Source: Rhodospirillaceae bacterium (lineage in GTDB: Bacteria; Pseudomonadota; Alphaproteobacteria; SHVP01). From it: a stretch of 64,000 nt of DNA. The stretch spans positions 1-64,000 of the forward strand of contig PBKD01000010.1 of NCBI GenBank assembly GCA_002722055.1, given 5' to 3'. The notes below the pieces were generated by a model that was not told where the DNA came from, ran no database searches, and saw nothing but the letters and a program-made list of their open reading frames with translations. Positions 18,351 through 26,782 of this stretch are shown here, in pieces (the stretch's first letter is position 1; every line of letters starts with the position of its first letter). The position numbers were made by a program, and so were the translations under genes.

Positions 18351-19778
18351 CTAGGTCATTATTCCTATAGATTTAGTCTCTAAATATTCTTCAATACCTT
18401 CTTGGCCTCCTTCTCTTCCTAAACCGGAATTTGACATTCCTCCAAAAGGTATAGCAGAGGATGTAGGATTAACATCATTTATGCCAATTATAGCAAAATT
18501 CAACTTTTCCATTGTTCTCATAGCTAAAGATATTTCTTTAGTGTAAATATAAGCTGCGAGTCCATATTCTGTATCATTTGCCATTTTTATTGCTTCGTTA
18601 GATTCTTTATATGAAATAATTGGAGCTACAGGGCCAAATGTTTCTTCTCTGTAGATTTTCATATTTGGCTTTATATCAGTAATAATTGTAGGTGAATAAA
18701 AATAGCCTTTTCTTAATGAATTAGGATTAATTTTTTTTCCACCAAAGATTAACTTTGCTCCTTTTTCCAGAGCATCTTTAACTTGACTTTCAATTTTAAA
18801 AATAGATTCCTCGTTAATTAAAGGTCCCATCATAGATCTATCATCTAATCCATTCCCTACTTTAATATTTTTAACTCTTTCATGGAGAGTTTTTACAAAA
18901 ATTTCTTTTATATTTTCATGAACAAATATTCTATTTGGACTTATACAGGCTTGACCGCTATTTAAAAATTTTATGGCTGATAATCCTTTGGCTGCATGAA
19001 CTGGATCAGCATCAGGGAAAATAATAAAAGGTGCATGTCCACCTAATTCTAATGAAACTCTTTTTAAATTATAGCCTGATTTACTTGCAAGTAACCTTCC
19101 GACTCTAGTGCTACCAGTAAATGTTAGTTTTGATATCCTAGAGTCAGATGTAAAAAGCTCCCCAGTATCGTCTGGTTTTAAAGGTGTTATCAAATTAATT
19201 ACTCCACAAGGGAAACCAACTTCTTGTATTATTTTAAACGTTTCGATAGCACAGAGAGGTGTATACTCTGAAGGTTTTAAAACAATTGTACAACCTGCAG
19301 CAAGTGCGGGTGCAACTTTCCTAGTAATCATTGAAATAGGATAGTTCCATGGGGTGATAGCGCCAACTACACCAACAGGAGTTTTTTGGGTAATAAATTT
19401 TTGCCCAGATTTTTCTGAAGATATAAATTTACCATCAATACGTTTAGCTTCTTCAGCATACCATAACAAAAAATCAGCTGCATATTTTACCTCAGCCTTG
19501 GCTGATTTGAATGTTTTACCTTGTTCTAAAGTCATTAACTTAGCCAAAGAGTTCTGATTTTCTAAAATATTCTTCCACGCATTATAAAGTAGTTTAGATC
19601 TCTCATAAGGAGAGGATTTTGACCAACTATCAAAAGCAATATAAGCCGATTCAATAGCTTCTAAAATATCTTCCTTTGATGTGTCTTCAATACTTCCTAA
19701 AGCTTCGTGGTTACTTGGGTTAAATGATTTATAAAGATCACCATTAGTATTTTTTTTCCATTTACCATTAATTAACAC
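18351..19778 (-). CDS. gabD: Succinate-semialdehyde dehydrogenase-like ALDH
   Basis: NAD(P)-dependent aldehyde dehydrogenase of 475 residues. Motifs include TPVGVVGAITPWNYP (cofactor entry), KPSEYTP, FTGSTRVGRLLA, the catalytic Glu in SLELGGHAPFI and the catalytic Cys in NSGQACISPNR near residue 278. EETFGPVAPI and SGLGREGG lie near the end. Similarity to GabD, which oxidises succinate semialdehyde to succinate, is strong, but the aldehyde cannot be fixed from sequence. It is 24 bases downstream of the M24 peptidase gene on the same strand and is less AT-rich than the glycan genes around it. Confidence 0.82.
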   Translation of the reverse strand: MLINGKWKKNTNGDLYKSFNPSNHEALGSIEDTSKEDILEAIESAYIAFDSWSKSSPYERSKLLYNAWKNILENQNSLAKLMTLEQGKTFKSAKAEVKYAADFLLWYAEEAKRIDGKFISSEKSGQKFITQKTPVGVVGAITPWNYPISMITRKVAPALAAGCTIVLKPSEYTPLCAIETFKIIQEVGFPCGVINLITPLKPDDTGELFTSDSRISKLTFTGSTRVGRLLASKSGYNLKRVSLELGGHAPFIIFPDADPVHAAKGLSAIKFLNSGQACISPNRIFVHENIKEIFVKTLHERVKNIKVGNGLDDRSMMGPLINEESIFKIESQVKDALEKGAKLIFGGKKINPNSLRKGYFYSPTIITDIKPNMKIYREETFGPVAPIISYKESNEAIKMANDTEYGLAAYIYTKEISLAMRTMEKLNFAIIGINDVNPTSSAIPFGGMSNSGLGREGGQEGIEEYLETKSIGIMT

Positions 19779-19801
19779 ATCACTCTCCGTTAAAAGGTAA
19801 T

Positions 19802-21055
19802 TTATAAAATTCGCAGTTCAGATTTATTAGAAGTAAAAGCTTCAAATCCATTTTGAGTTACTCTAATAGTATCTTCTAAATGAAGAGTGCCCCAACCTAA
19901 CTCAAAGTATGGCATATCTATATTTATTATCATGTTCTCTTCAAGGGTGAAATCAAATTCTCCACCTGCATATACTTCGTTACCTAATGGAATAGGGTTA
20001 TCAGTATGTTCTAAACCTAAACTATGAGGTGAAACATAAAAATAGTCTTTGAAACCTTCTTTTTTAATTACAGAAATTGTTTCATCGATAAGTTGACTCC
20101 TTTTTATTCCTGGTTTGATAATGTCGCAAGCTGCTTCCCATCCTTTTTGCATTGCTTTTGACCTCATTTCTAATTCTTTTGATGGTTGTCCAACAATTAA
20201 TGTTCTACCAATATCACCCAAGTAATGTTTATAATCTGCAAGAGAATCTACAAATAATGATTCACCACGAATAACCTTCCCATGTGGTAGGCCTCCTAGG
20301 GTGGTAACTATATATCTACCATTTCCTCCATTCCTTGAAACTTCGGTAAAATATGATCTTTCAACATCAGACCATTTAGTACCTTCAGAAATCCTAGAAA
20401 TTGCATGCTCAACTCCCTTTTCATTTATTATTGCAGCTTTTCTCATTAGCTCTACTTCTTCTTTAGATTTTACCATTCTGATCTCTCTAAAAATATTAGT
20501 AGCTTCAACAATTTCTATGTCTGGAAGACCCATTTCCTTCATCCAATGAAGAATTCTAGGATCGTCAGTGCCTAGTCTAGCCTTTGAGAGACCTGCATCT
20601 TCCAGTAATCTTTTTAATCCCCATGCTGGTGTTGCTGCCATTTTTCCTGAATGTTCTTTTGCTCGATAGTTCCAGGTTTGCTCTAGCGGTGTAAGGTTTG
20701 CACCTTTTCTAACAGGCCAACCTGACCATTCAGCAGCAACTGGTTCATTATCTTGATCATTAGATTTTATTTTTGTATCTCGTCCGGAGTAATCAGAAAA
20801 CATAACAATGTTTGGAACCCATGTGGGGGTTACTTCTGTAAGTCTTTCTAAGTTTATTGCTGCATTAATAACTAACCCAGCTGGGGCCTCTTGTTTTCTT
20901 GGTAAAACCGCGTAGCTATTAAAAATCCAACCGCCGGAGGAAAAAAGATCCCAATAATCAGTCAAATAATATACATTAATGGCTTCTTTAGCCACTAAAC
21001 CATCTAATGTATATTTGTCCATTATTTCAAAAGCACGATCTTTATTTAATAACAT
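19802..21055 (-). CDS. M24-family metallopeptidase (Xaa-Pro peptidase type)
   Basis: A 417-residue pita-bread-fold protein with an N-terminal creatinase-like domain and a C-terminal M24 domain. Metal-site residues appear in FVDSLADYKHYLGDIGRT (two Asp), SPHSLGLEHTDNP (His) and LHLEDTIRV (Glu). The other Glu position reads INIDMPYF, that is Asp rather than the usual Glu. A dipeptidase or amide hydrolase role is likely. It does not resemble the DMSP lyase DddP closely. It probably forms a two-gene operon with the downstream gabD-like gene. The substrate is unknown. Confidence 0.75.
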   Translation of the reverse strand: MLLNKDRAFEIMDKYTLDGLVAKEAINVYYLTDYWDLFSSGGWIFNSYAVLPRKQEAPAGLVINAAINLERLTEVTPTWVPNIVMFSDYSGRDTKIKSNDQDNEPVAAEWSGWPVRKGANLTPLEQTWNYRAKEHSGKMAATPAWGLKRLLEDAGLSKARLGTDDPRILHWMKEMGLPDIEIVEATNIFREIRMVKSKEEVELMRKAAIINEKGVEHAISRISEGTKWSDVERSYFTEVSRNGGNGRYIVTTLGGLPHGKVIRGESLFVDSLADYKHYLGDIGRTLIVGQPSKELEMRSKAMQKGWEAACDIIKPGIKRSQLIDETISVIKKEGFKDYFYVSPHSLGLEHTDNPIPLGNEVYAGGEFDFTLEENMIINIDMPYFELGWGTLHLEDTIRVTQNGFEAFTSNKSELRIL

Positions 21056-21218
21056 AAAATAACCTCCAAAAATTAAAATTATTCATTGGATATAAGGTAT
21101 TAAAGGATGTATATCTCAAAACTTATATTGATACAAGTTTCTTTAGTCTATCAAATTTAAACTTTTTTTTCTATAATTAATATAAATATTCCAATTGTTT
21201 TATTACTAAATAGCTTAT

Positions 21219-22967
21219 ATGAAAATTCAAAATTCAAAATTTATAATTTTATACAAAAAAGAAATAAATAAATATTATTTTATTTTAGATAGTATATTAC
21301 CAAAAAATTTAAAAGAAATTGATAACAATTTTTCTTTAAGTATTGGTAATGCATACTTAGATAATAAGGTCATTGATAGAATATGGTTGGTAAATAAAAT
21401 TAAACTAAATCAATATGAAGATATAGAGGAATTGAACGGTTCATTTTCATTTATATTTTTCAATCATAAGGGTGAATTAACAGTTATCACTGATCGTTTT
21501 CTATCAAAGAAAATATACTTTATAGAAAATCATAAATATACTATATTAAGTAATAATCTTGTAAATATTTCTAAGTTCGCTTTAAAAGAAAAAATTATTT
21601 CTTTTGGAAATATAAACAAAAATGCAATTTTTGAATTTTTAAATTTTAGAAGACTTTATGGAAGTAAAACATTTTTTAATAATATTTCTTTACTTAAGCC
21701 AGCATCAATTTATCAAATAAATAGAAATTTTACCTCAAAAGTAAATTTTTGGATTCCAAGATATGATAATTTTATATCTTTTGATGAAGCTTATATTACC
21801 CTAGCAGAAAACTTAGTTAAATCTACTTCTAGGTTTATAAATGAATATGATTCATCTTCTTTATTATTAAGTGGCGGGCTTGACTCTAGAGCATTATTAT
21901 CTGCTTCTAAACCTAAATTTTGTATAACGGTATGTCCTTCCAAGAATAATGAAGCAGATATTGCTGAAATTTTAGCTAAAAAGGCAGATGTTCCATTTAA
22001 GTTTATTTTATCAAAGGATAAAGTTTTCGATAATATTTTAGACCAAATTGTTTGTGAAACTGATGGGGAATATTCGTTAGTAAACACGTCATTTTATAGA
22101 TACAAAGATGAATTTCAAAAATTAAGCAAACAATTTATGCTTGGTTTATTTTTAGATGTACTTTTTGGTGGTTTATATTTACCAAAGAGTAAACTCAAAT
22201 TATATGGAGTAGATACTACAGTAAATATCCTTGATAAAATCAAAGACAACCCAGCAGATTACTTCATCAATAATGTAAAATATAGAATGAAAAATTATAA
22301 TATGAACACCATAATTAAATCAGAATATGTTTCTAGTTTATACTCGGTAATGCATGATGAAATAAAAGAACATTTTCTTGTAGCTGCAGAAGGTACTAAT
22401 AATATTTACTCTCAATGGGAAAGCCTTCATTTGTCTCCAATGTCTCGTCATTATTCATATGCAATGGTTAAATCCATTGAAAGTTTTTCGCCATGTGCTA
22501 TTCCGGCATTTGATAATAATTTACTTAATCTTTCAATCAAAATGCATCCAAAACATAAGTTAAATTCTTCAGTTTATAAGAAAGCTATAAAATATTTAAA
22601 CCCAAAATTAATGGATGTTTTAAACGCTAATTCAAACACTCGTGCTGACCATAATGAATATATTTCTACACTTTTAATTTTTTCAAAAAAAATTTTTCGA
22701 AAAATGTTTAAAATTGATCTTAAATTACCACCTAGAGGATCTGATAGGTCTTGGCTTTCACCAAGCAAGTTAATTGAAAAAAACTTTTCAATAAGACAAG
22801 AGATTTTAGATCTTAAAAATTCAAATATTTTTGATGATTTAGATATAATTGATAATATGAAGATTAAAGATCTAATTTACGAGCACTTTAATAATCAAAA
22901 AGATCATTCAATCCTTCTGCTTCACTTGTTGACAATTAATATTTTCTTTAGAAATATTTTTAAATAG
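21219..22967 (+). CDS. Asparagine-synthase-like protein without glutaminase Cys
   Basis: A 582-residue protein with the two-domain layout of AsnB. The synthetase half has the ATP-binding PP-loop SGGLDSR at residues 218-224 and a following ETDGEYS acidic stretch. The N-terminal Ntn-like half keeps GSFSFIFFNHKGELTVITDR, but the protein starts MKIQNSKF and lacks the Cys2 nucleophile that releases ammonia from glutamine. It is therefore more like beta-lactam-synthetase-type relatives or an amide synthetase that uses free ammonia or an amine. It sits among surface-glycan genes, so amidation of a sugar acid is a reasonable guess. The gene is strongly AT-rich. Confidence 0.72.
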   Translation: MKIQNSKFIILYKKEINKYYFILDSILPKNLKEIDNNFSLSIGNAYLDNKVIDRIWLVNKIKLNQYEDIEELNGSFSFIFFNHKGELTVITDRFLSKKIYFIENHKYTILSNNLVNISKFALKEKIISFGNINKNAIFEFLNFRRLYGSKTFFNNISLLKPASIYQINRNFTSKVNFWIPRYDNFISFDEAYITLAENLVKSTSRFINEYDSSSLLLSGGLDSRALLSASKPKFCITVCPSKNNEADIAEILAKKADVPFKFILSKDKVFDNILDQIVCETDGEYSLVNTSFYRYKDEFQKLSKQFMLGLFLDVLFGGLYLPKSKLKLYGVDTTVNILDKIKDNPADYFINNVKYRMKNYNMNTIIKSEYVSSLYSVMHDEIKEHFLVAAEGTNNIYSQWESLHLSPMSRHYSYAMVKSIESFSPCAIPAFDNNLLNLSIKMHPKHKLNSSVYKKAIKYLNPKLMDVLNANSNTRADHNEYISTLLIFSKKIFRKMFKIDLKLPPRGSDRSWLSPSKLIEKNFSIRQEILDLKNSNIFDDLDIIDNMKIKDLIYEHFNNQKDHSILLLHLLTINIFFRNIFK

Positions 22968-22979
22968 TAAACATATCTT

Positions 22980-24383
22980 TTATTTCAATTGATTAGAAAA
23001 ACTTTTATTTAGCTTATTATGCCAAAAAAATAAGTCTCTTGTTGAAACTATCGAACCTTCTGATTCAAAAATCTGATTTATCCACTTTTTATAAAGGTTT
23101 ATTCTATGTTTAGTCCTCGAATAAAAGAAATTATTGTGAATTAAAATTGAAGTAATCCCACCTTTATTAATATTTTCTTGAACTATTTTATCAATACTTT
23201 CTTCTGTTTCTTTCTCATTTAAATGCATATATTTTGTAAAAGAAGTATCCATACTAAATATTGGGATACTTAATACATTCAAACTAGTATTTTTATTTTT
23301 GCAAAAAAATTTGTGGGGCAGTGAGAACGATGTTCTAAAACCAGGAAGATCATGAAACATCATTGAATTATCATACAGGATCCCGTCAGTAGAATCTAAT
23401 TTATTATATAAGCGATCAGGTGAGAATGCTAATTCATGTATTCTCATTCCATAGATATTTCTAACTTTATATTTTTCTTTAAATTTATTAATGAGATTAT
23501 CAAAATTACTATCTTTTAAATCTGCTACAGTTGGATGTATTCCTATTTCAGAATTAGAACCATCAACTATTTTACATAGTCTATATACAGCTTTTAAATC
23601 AAAACTATTATATTCCATCATTATATTAAATGTACTACTAAAACCTTTTTCAAAAGTTAATCTATATAAAATATCTAAAATTTTTTTTTGTTTATATGAT
23701 AAAAATCTATATATACTATAGCTTGGTAGGTTAGTATTTTTTTTATTTTTTATTATATTATACAGTTTCTTCTTGGTTAAATGAAAAAGTTTAGTATGAC
23801 TTTCATACACAAAATCAATATCGTGAGATAAATTAAGAATATTTCTTTTATCATATAATTGATTAACTTTATTTAATTTTATGCCAAGGGTTAATATCTT
23901 TTTAGCTAAGATTTCAAACCAAATATCAACTAAAGGAACTTCTAATTTTCCAGCAGCATACTGAATAGAATCTTTTGCAAGAAACCTGCCCTTATTTTCA
24001 TAAATTATATTATCCTTTTCTTGCCATGCAGATAAAAAATAAAAGATTGATGCAATTAAATCAAATTTTTCTGAGTTTTCTCTCTTTTTACATTTAAACA
24101 TAGGGTTAAGAGAGTCTAAATCAGATATTTGATCTTTTGTTATTTTTTTATTTTTAATGAAGAATTCAATTGTTTCTTCTGATTGGAAAAAAAAAATATA
24201 TTTTTTATTTTCGACTATTGGAATTTTCTTATTTGAGTAGATTAAAGTTTTTTCATTATTATCAATATCTTCAAATTTATAATAAAATTTTATTTTTGCT
24301 TTATAATATGTAAAAAAAGTTTCAAAAACATAATAAGCTTTCGGTATAAAAGATTTATCGCAATCAATTAAAATATTAAGCAT
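22980..24383 (-). CDS. Polysaccharide-deacetylase-like protein (DUF7033 type)
   Basis: A 467-residue protein with an N-terminal domain of about 180 residues like that found before many polysaccharide deacetylase domains, then a NodB-like half. The deacetylase signature is NLSHDIDF at residues 184-191, followed by EIGIHPT, GMRIHELAFSPDR, DNSMMF and ILIHNNFF. Metal-binding Asp and His residues are thus present. It would remove acetyl groups from a sugar or hydrolyse a related amide. There is no clear signal peptide. Its start abuts the formyltransferase stop (shared base at 24383), so the two are co-translated. It converges on the Asn-synthase-like gene with a 12-base gap. Confidence 0.72.
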   Translation of the reverse strand: MLNILIDCDKSFIPKAYYVFETFFTYYKAKIKFYYKFEDIDNNEKTLIYSNKKIPIVENKKYIFFFQSEETIEFFIKNKKITKDQISDLDSLNPMFKCKKRENSEKFDLIASIFYFLSAWQEKDNIIYENKGRFLAKDSIQYAAGKLEVPLVDIWFEILAKKILTLGIKLNKVNQLYDKRNILNLSHDIDFVYESHTKLFHLTKKKLYNIIKNKKNTNLPSYSIYRFLSYKQKKILDILYRLTFEKGFSSTFNIMMEYNSFDLKAVYRLCKIVDGSNSEIGIHPTVADLKDSNFDNLINKFKEKYKVRNIYGMRIHELAFSPDRLYNKLDSTDGILYDNSMMFHDLPGFRTSFSLPHKFFCKNKNTSLNVLSIPIFSMDTSFTKYMHLNEKETEESIDKIVQENINKGGITSILIHNNFFYSRTKHRINLYKKWINQIFESEGSIVSTRDLFFWHNKLNKSFSNQLK

Positions 24384-25174
24384 TAGAATCCTCTGGTGCT
24401 ATTATTAAGAATACTATAACTCTTTTCTAGAGATTTTCTTTCTCTTCTACTTAACTTTCTATGAATAATACCTTCATAATAGTCTTGTTTAATTCTAACT
24501 AGGTTATTATTTTTTATATTTTTAATTACTTCAGAAAAAATAGTTGGTTTAAAATTAATCATTCTTTTTTTGAAATCATTAATACTCTCGTTATTTTTTG
24601 GTTTAAAATCAACAATTTTAATTATATCTCCCTCGTCAATTTTATTATTAAGAGTATGCAATGTTAATGATGTAGGATAATTTTCAATAATTGACCACTC
24701 CAAACTTGATAATCCCCTATGCCTTGGCAGTCTACCAGGATGAGCATTATAAACTATTAGATTTTCAATATTTAAAATATTATTTTTTATAATTCCTCCA
24801 GACAATAGGAAAATATGATTAATTTTTTCTCTTTTAATACAGGCCTCCGTCTCAAATGAGTTATGAGGGGAGTTAAAATACCTTATATTATTTTTATTAC
24901 ACCAGGAATTTACATTAAATTTATTTTTATTATCTTCTAAATTATATTTTTTCTTAATATTAAATCTTTTAAATATAGAATATATAATAGAAATTATTTT
25001 TTCTAGAATATTTAGGTCAAAATTTTCATTTTGCCATATTTTTCTTTTGCTATTTTTTTTTTGTATTTTTTCTTCGACTAGAACAATGATATTTTTTTCA
25101 TCTTGAGATATCAGTTTTTCTATAAAAGAAATTAGATTGACATCATTTTCTCTACAAAAAATTCCTATTTTCAT
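24383..25174 (-). CDS. Formyltransferase-family protein (sugar N-formyltransferase-like)
   Basis: A 263-residue protein of the formyl-tetrahydrofolate-dependent formyltransferase fold. The catalytic Asn-His pair is Asn143 and His145 in NAHPGRLPRHRG and the catalytic Asp is at about 180 in KIDEGDIIK, so the active site looks complete. It is shorter than Met-tRNA formyltransferase and lacks that enzyme's C-terminal tRNA-binding domain. With glycan-modifying neighbours, N-formylation of an amino sugar is the likely role. The gene is one base from the deacetylase-like gene and divergent from the hisH-like gene over 213 bases. It is extremely AT-rich. Confidence 0.72.
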   Translation of the reverse strand: MKIGIFCRENDVNLISFIEKLISQDEKNIIVLVEEKIQKKNSKRKIWQNENFDLNILEKIISIIYSIFKRFNIKKKYNLEDNKNKFNVNSWCNKNNIRYFNSPHNSFETEACIKREKINHIFLLSGGIIKNNILNIENLIVYNAHPGRLPRHRGLSSLEWSIIENYPTSLTLHTLNNKIDEGDIIKIVDFKPKNNESINDFKKRMINFKPTIFSEVIKNIKNNNLVRIKQDYYEGIIHRKLSRRERKSLEKSYSILNNSTRGF

Positions 25175-25342
25175 TTTAAATACTCACAAAAAATTAAAAA
25201 TATTATAATCTTTAATTATATGCTTTTAGTTGCCAAAAATTAATGATTGCATATAATTTAGATGAGGTTAAATTAAAAATTAATTATGTTCAAATCAATT
25301 TACACATAATTAGTATTAATACATATTAGAAGTTAAAAATTT

Positions 25343-25372
25343 TTGTTAACATTTAATTTTAATAGTTATGAT
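25343..25372 (+). promoter_or_regulatory. Possible promoter for the hisH-hisF-wbpG set
   Basis: TTGTTA (25343-25348) and TATGAT (25367-25372) are separated by 18 bases and lie just before the hisH-like start. In DNA this AT-rich such matches are common, so this is a weak call; the leader would be very short. Confidence 0.25.
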
Positions 25373-25387
25373 TGTTGGTGATATATA

Positions 25388-25999
25388 ATGAAAATAGGAA
25401 TTATAGATTTTGGAGTTGGAAATATTAATTCAATATTTTCTATGTATAGGCACCTTGGGGTAACAACAGAGGTTGTTAGCTCTCATCATGAGATCTCTAA
25501 TTTAGATAAAATTATCTTGCCTGGGGTTGGATCCTTTGACTACGGTATGATATCAATTCGTAAAAAAGGGTTCTTTGATATTTTAAATAAAAAAGTTTTG
25601 ATTGAACAAAAGCCTATACTAGGTATTTGTTTAGGTATGCAAATTATTACTAATGGAAGTGAGGAAGGAAGTGAGAATGGATTTGGTTGGATTGAAGGTT
25701 TCTCAAAAAAGTTTAAATTTACGAATAATGAATTAAAAATACCTCATATGGGATGGAATAATATTAAAAAAAATAAAGACCACTATATATTGAGTAATTT
25801 AAAAATAAATTCTAGATTTTATTTTTCTCATGGATTTCATGTAGAATGCAAAAATAACTATGTTGTTACAACAACTGATTATGGATATATTTTTGATTCA
25901 ATTATTGCTAAAGAGAATATTGTTGGTGTTCAGTTTCATCCAGAAAAGAGTCATAAATTCGGGATGAAAGTTCTTGAAAACTTTGTAAAATTTAGTTAA
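25388..25999 (+). CDS. hisH2: HisH-like glutamine amidotransferase for sugar amidination
   Basis: Class I glutamine amidotransferase of 203 residues that releases ammonia from glutamine. The nucleophile Cys81 lies in GICLGMQ, and the His184/Glu186 pair in QFHPEKS completes the triad. The oxyanion and start motifs IIDFGVGNINS and LPGVGSFDYG match HisH. It is followed by a HisF-like and a WbpG-like gene, the arrangement known from Pseudomonas O-antigen loci (hisH2-hisF2-wbpG). There the ammonia serves to form an acetamidino group on a nucleotide sugar. No other his genes are near, so histidine synthesis is unlikely. Confidence 0.85.
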   Translation: MKIGIIDFGVGNINSIFSMYRHLGVTTEVVSSHHEISNLDKIILPGVGSFDYGMISIRKKGFFDILNKKVLIEQKPILGICLGMQIITNGSEEGSENGFGWIEGFSKKFKFTNNELKIPHMGWNNIKKNKDHYILSNLKINSRFYFSHGFHVECKNNYVVTTTDYGYIFDSIIAKENIVGVQFHPEKSHKFGMKVLENFVKFS

Positions 26000-26008
26000 A
26001 AAAATTCA

Positions 26009-26782
26009 ATGCTATTACCAAGAATTATTCCTTGTTTGCTTTTGCACAATGAATCTTTGATTAAATCTAAAAGATTTAAAGATTTTAATTATGTTGGTGA
26101 TCCTATAAATACAGTAAGAATATTTAATAGATTAGAAGTTGATGAGCTTATATTTTTAGATATTTTAGCTAGTAAAAAACTAAATGAACCCTCTTATCAT
26201 CTAATCAGAAATATAGCTGATGAGTGTTTTATGCCATTCACATATGGAGGGGGTATTGGTTCGTTAGATATTGCAAGTAAAATTTTTGAATGTGGTGTTG
26301 AAAAAATAGCAATTAATTACTCAGCAATTAACAATCCTAGTCTTATCACTAAAATCGCAAATAAATTCGGAAGCCAAAGTATAGTAATATCTATAGATAT
26401 AAAATATGATTATTTTGGGAGAAGAAAAATATACAGCCATACAAAGAAAAAAAATATATCATTGGATCCATTACAATGGGCTCATACAGTTGAAGAGTTA
26501 GGAGCGGGTGAAATTTTATTAACATGCGTAAACAACGAGGGTATGTGGAATGGTCTTGATATTAATTTGATAAAATATTTTTCATCATACCTTAAAATCC
26601 CGGTTATAGCGCATGGTGGTGCTTTTTCATTGGACAATATTTCTAGAGCTATTAAAGATGGAGGAGCAAACGCAGTAGCTGTTGGAAATATGTTTGTTTA
26701 TCAAAAAAAAGGAATGGGTGTGCTTGTGAACTATCCTTCTGAATTTGAATTAAAAAAGGTAACAAGTGATAAATCAATATAA
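26009..26782 (+). CDS. hisF2: HisF-like cyclase homologue of the amidination set
   Basis: TIM-barrel protein of 257 residues in the HisF family. The start RIIPCLLL replaces the IPCLDV of true HisF, so the catalytic Asp11 position is Leu11. Asp130 (SIDIK) is kept. GDPINTVRIFN, YGGGI and AHGGA are the phosphate-binding and ring loops. The Leu at position 11 and the LLL pattern match my memory of HisF2 proteins of O-antigen loci, which channel ammonia to the partner amidotransferase rather than make imidazole rings. It lies 9 bases after hisH2 and overlaps the next gene by 17 bases. Confidence 0.83.
   Translation: MLLPRIIPCLLLHNESLIKSKRFKDFNYVGDPINTVRIFNRLEVDELIFLDILASKKLNEPSYHLIRNIADECFMPFTYGGGIGSLDIASKIFECGVEKIAINYSAINNPSLITKIANKFGSQSIVISIDIKYDYFGRRKIYSHTKKKNISLDPLQWAHTVEELGAGEILLTCVNNEGMWNGLDINLIKYFSSYLKIPVIAHGGAFSLDNISRAIKDGGANAVAVGNMFVYQKKGMGVLVNYPSEFELKKVTSDKSI

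Noticed and set aside
19802..21055. DMSP lyase DddP
   Set aside because: DddP is also an M24 protein, but the N-terminal half and active-site surroundings do not match what I recall of DddP; ordinary M24 peptidase features are better.
25388..26782. Histidine biosynthesis hisH-hisF
   Set aside because: No other his genes are adjacent, Asp11 of HisF is Leu, and a WbpG-type gene follows directly.
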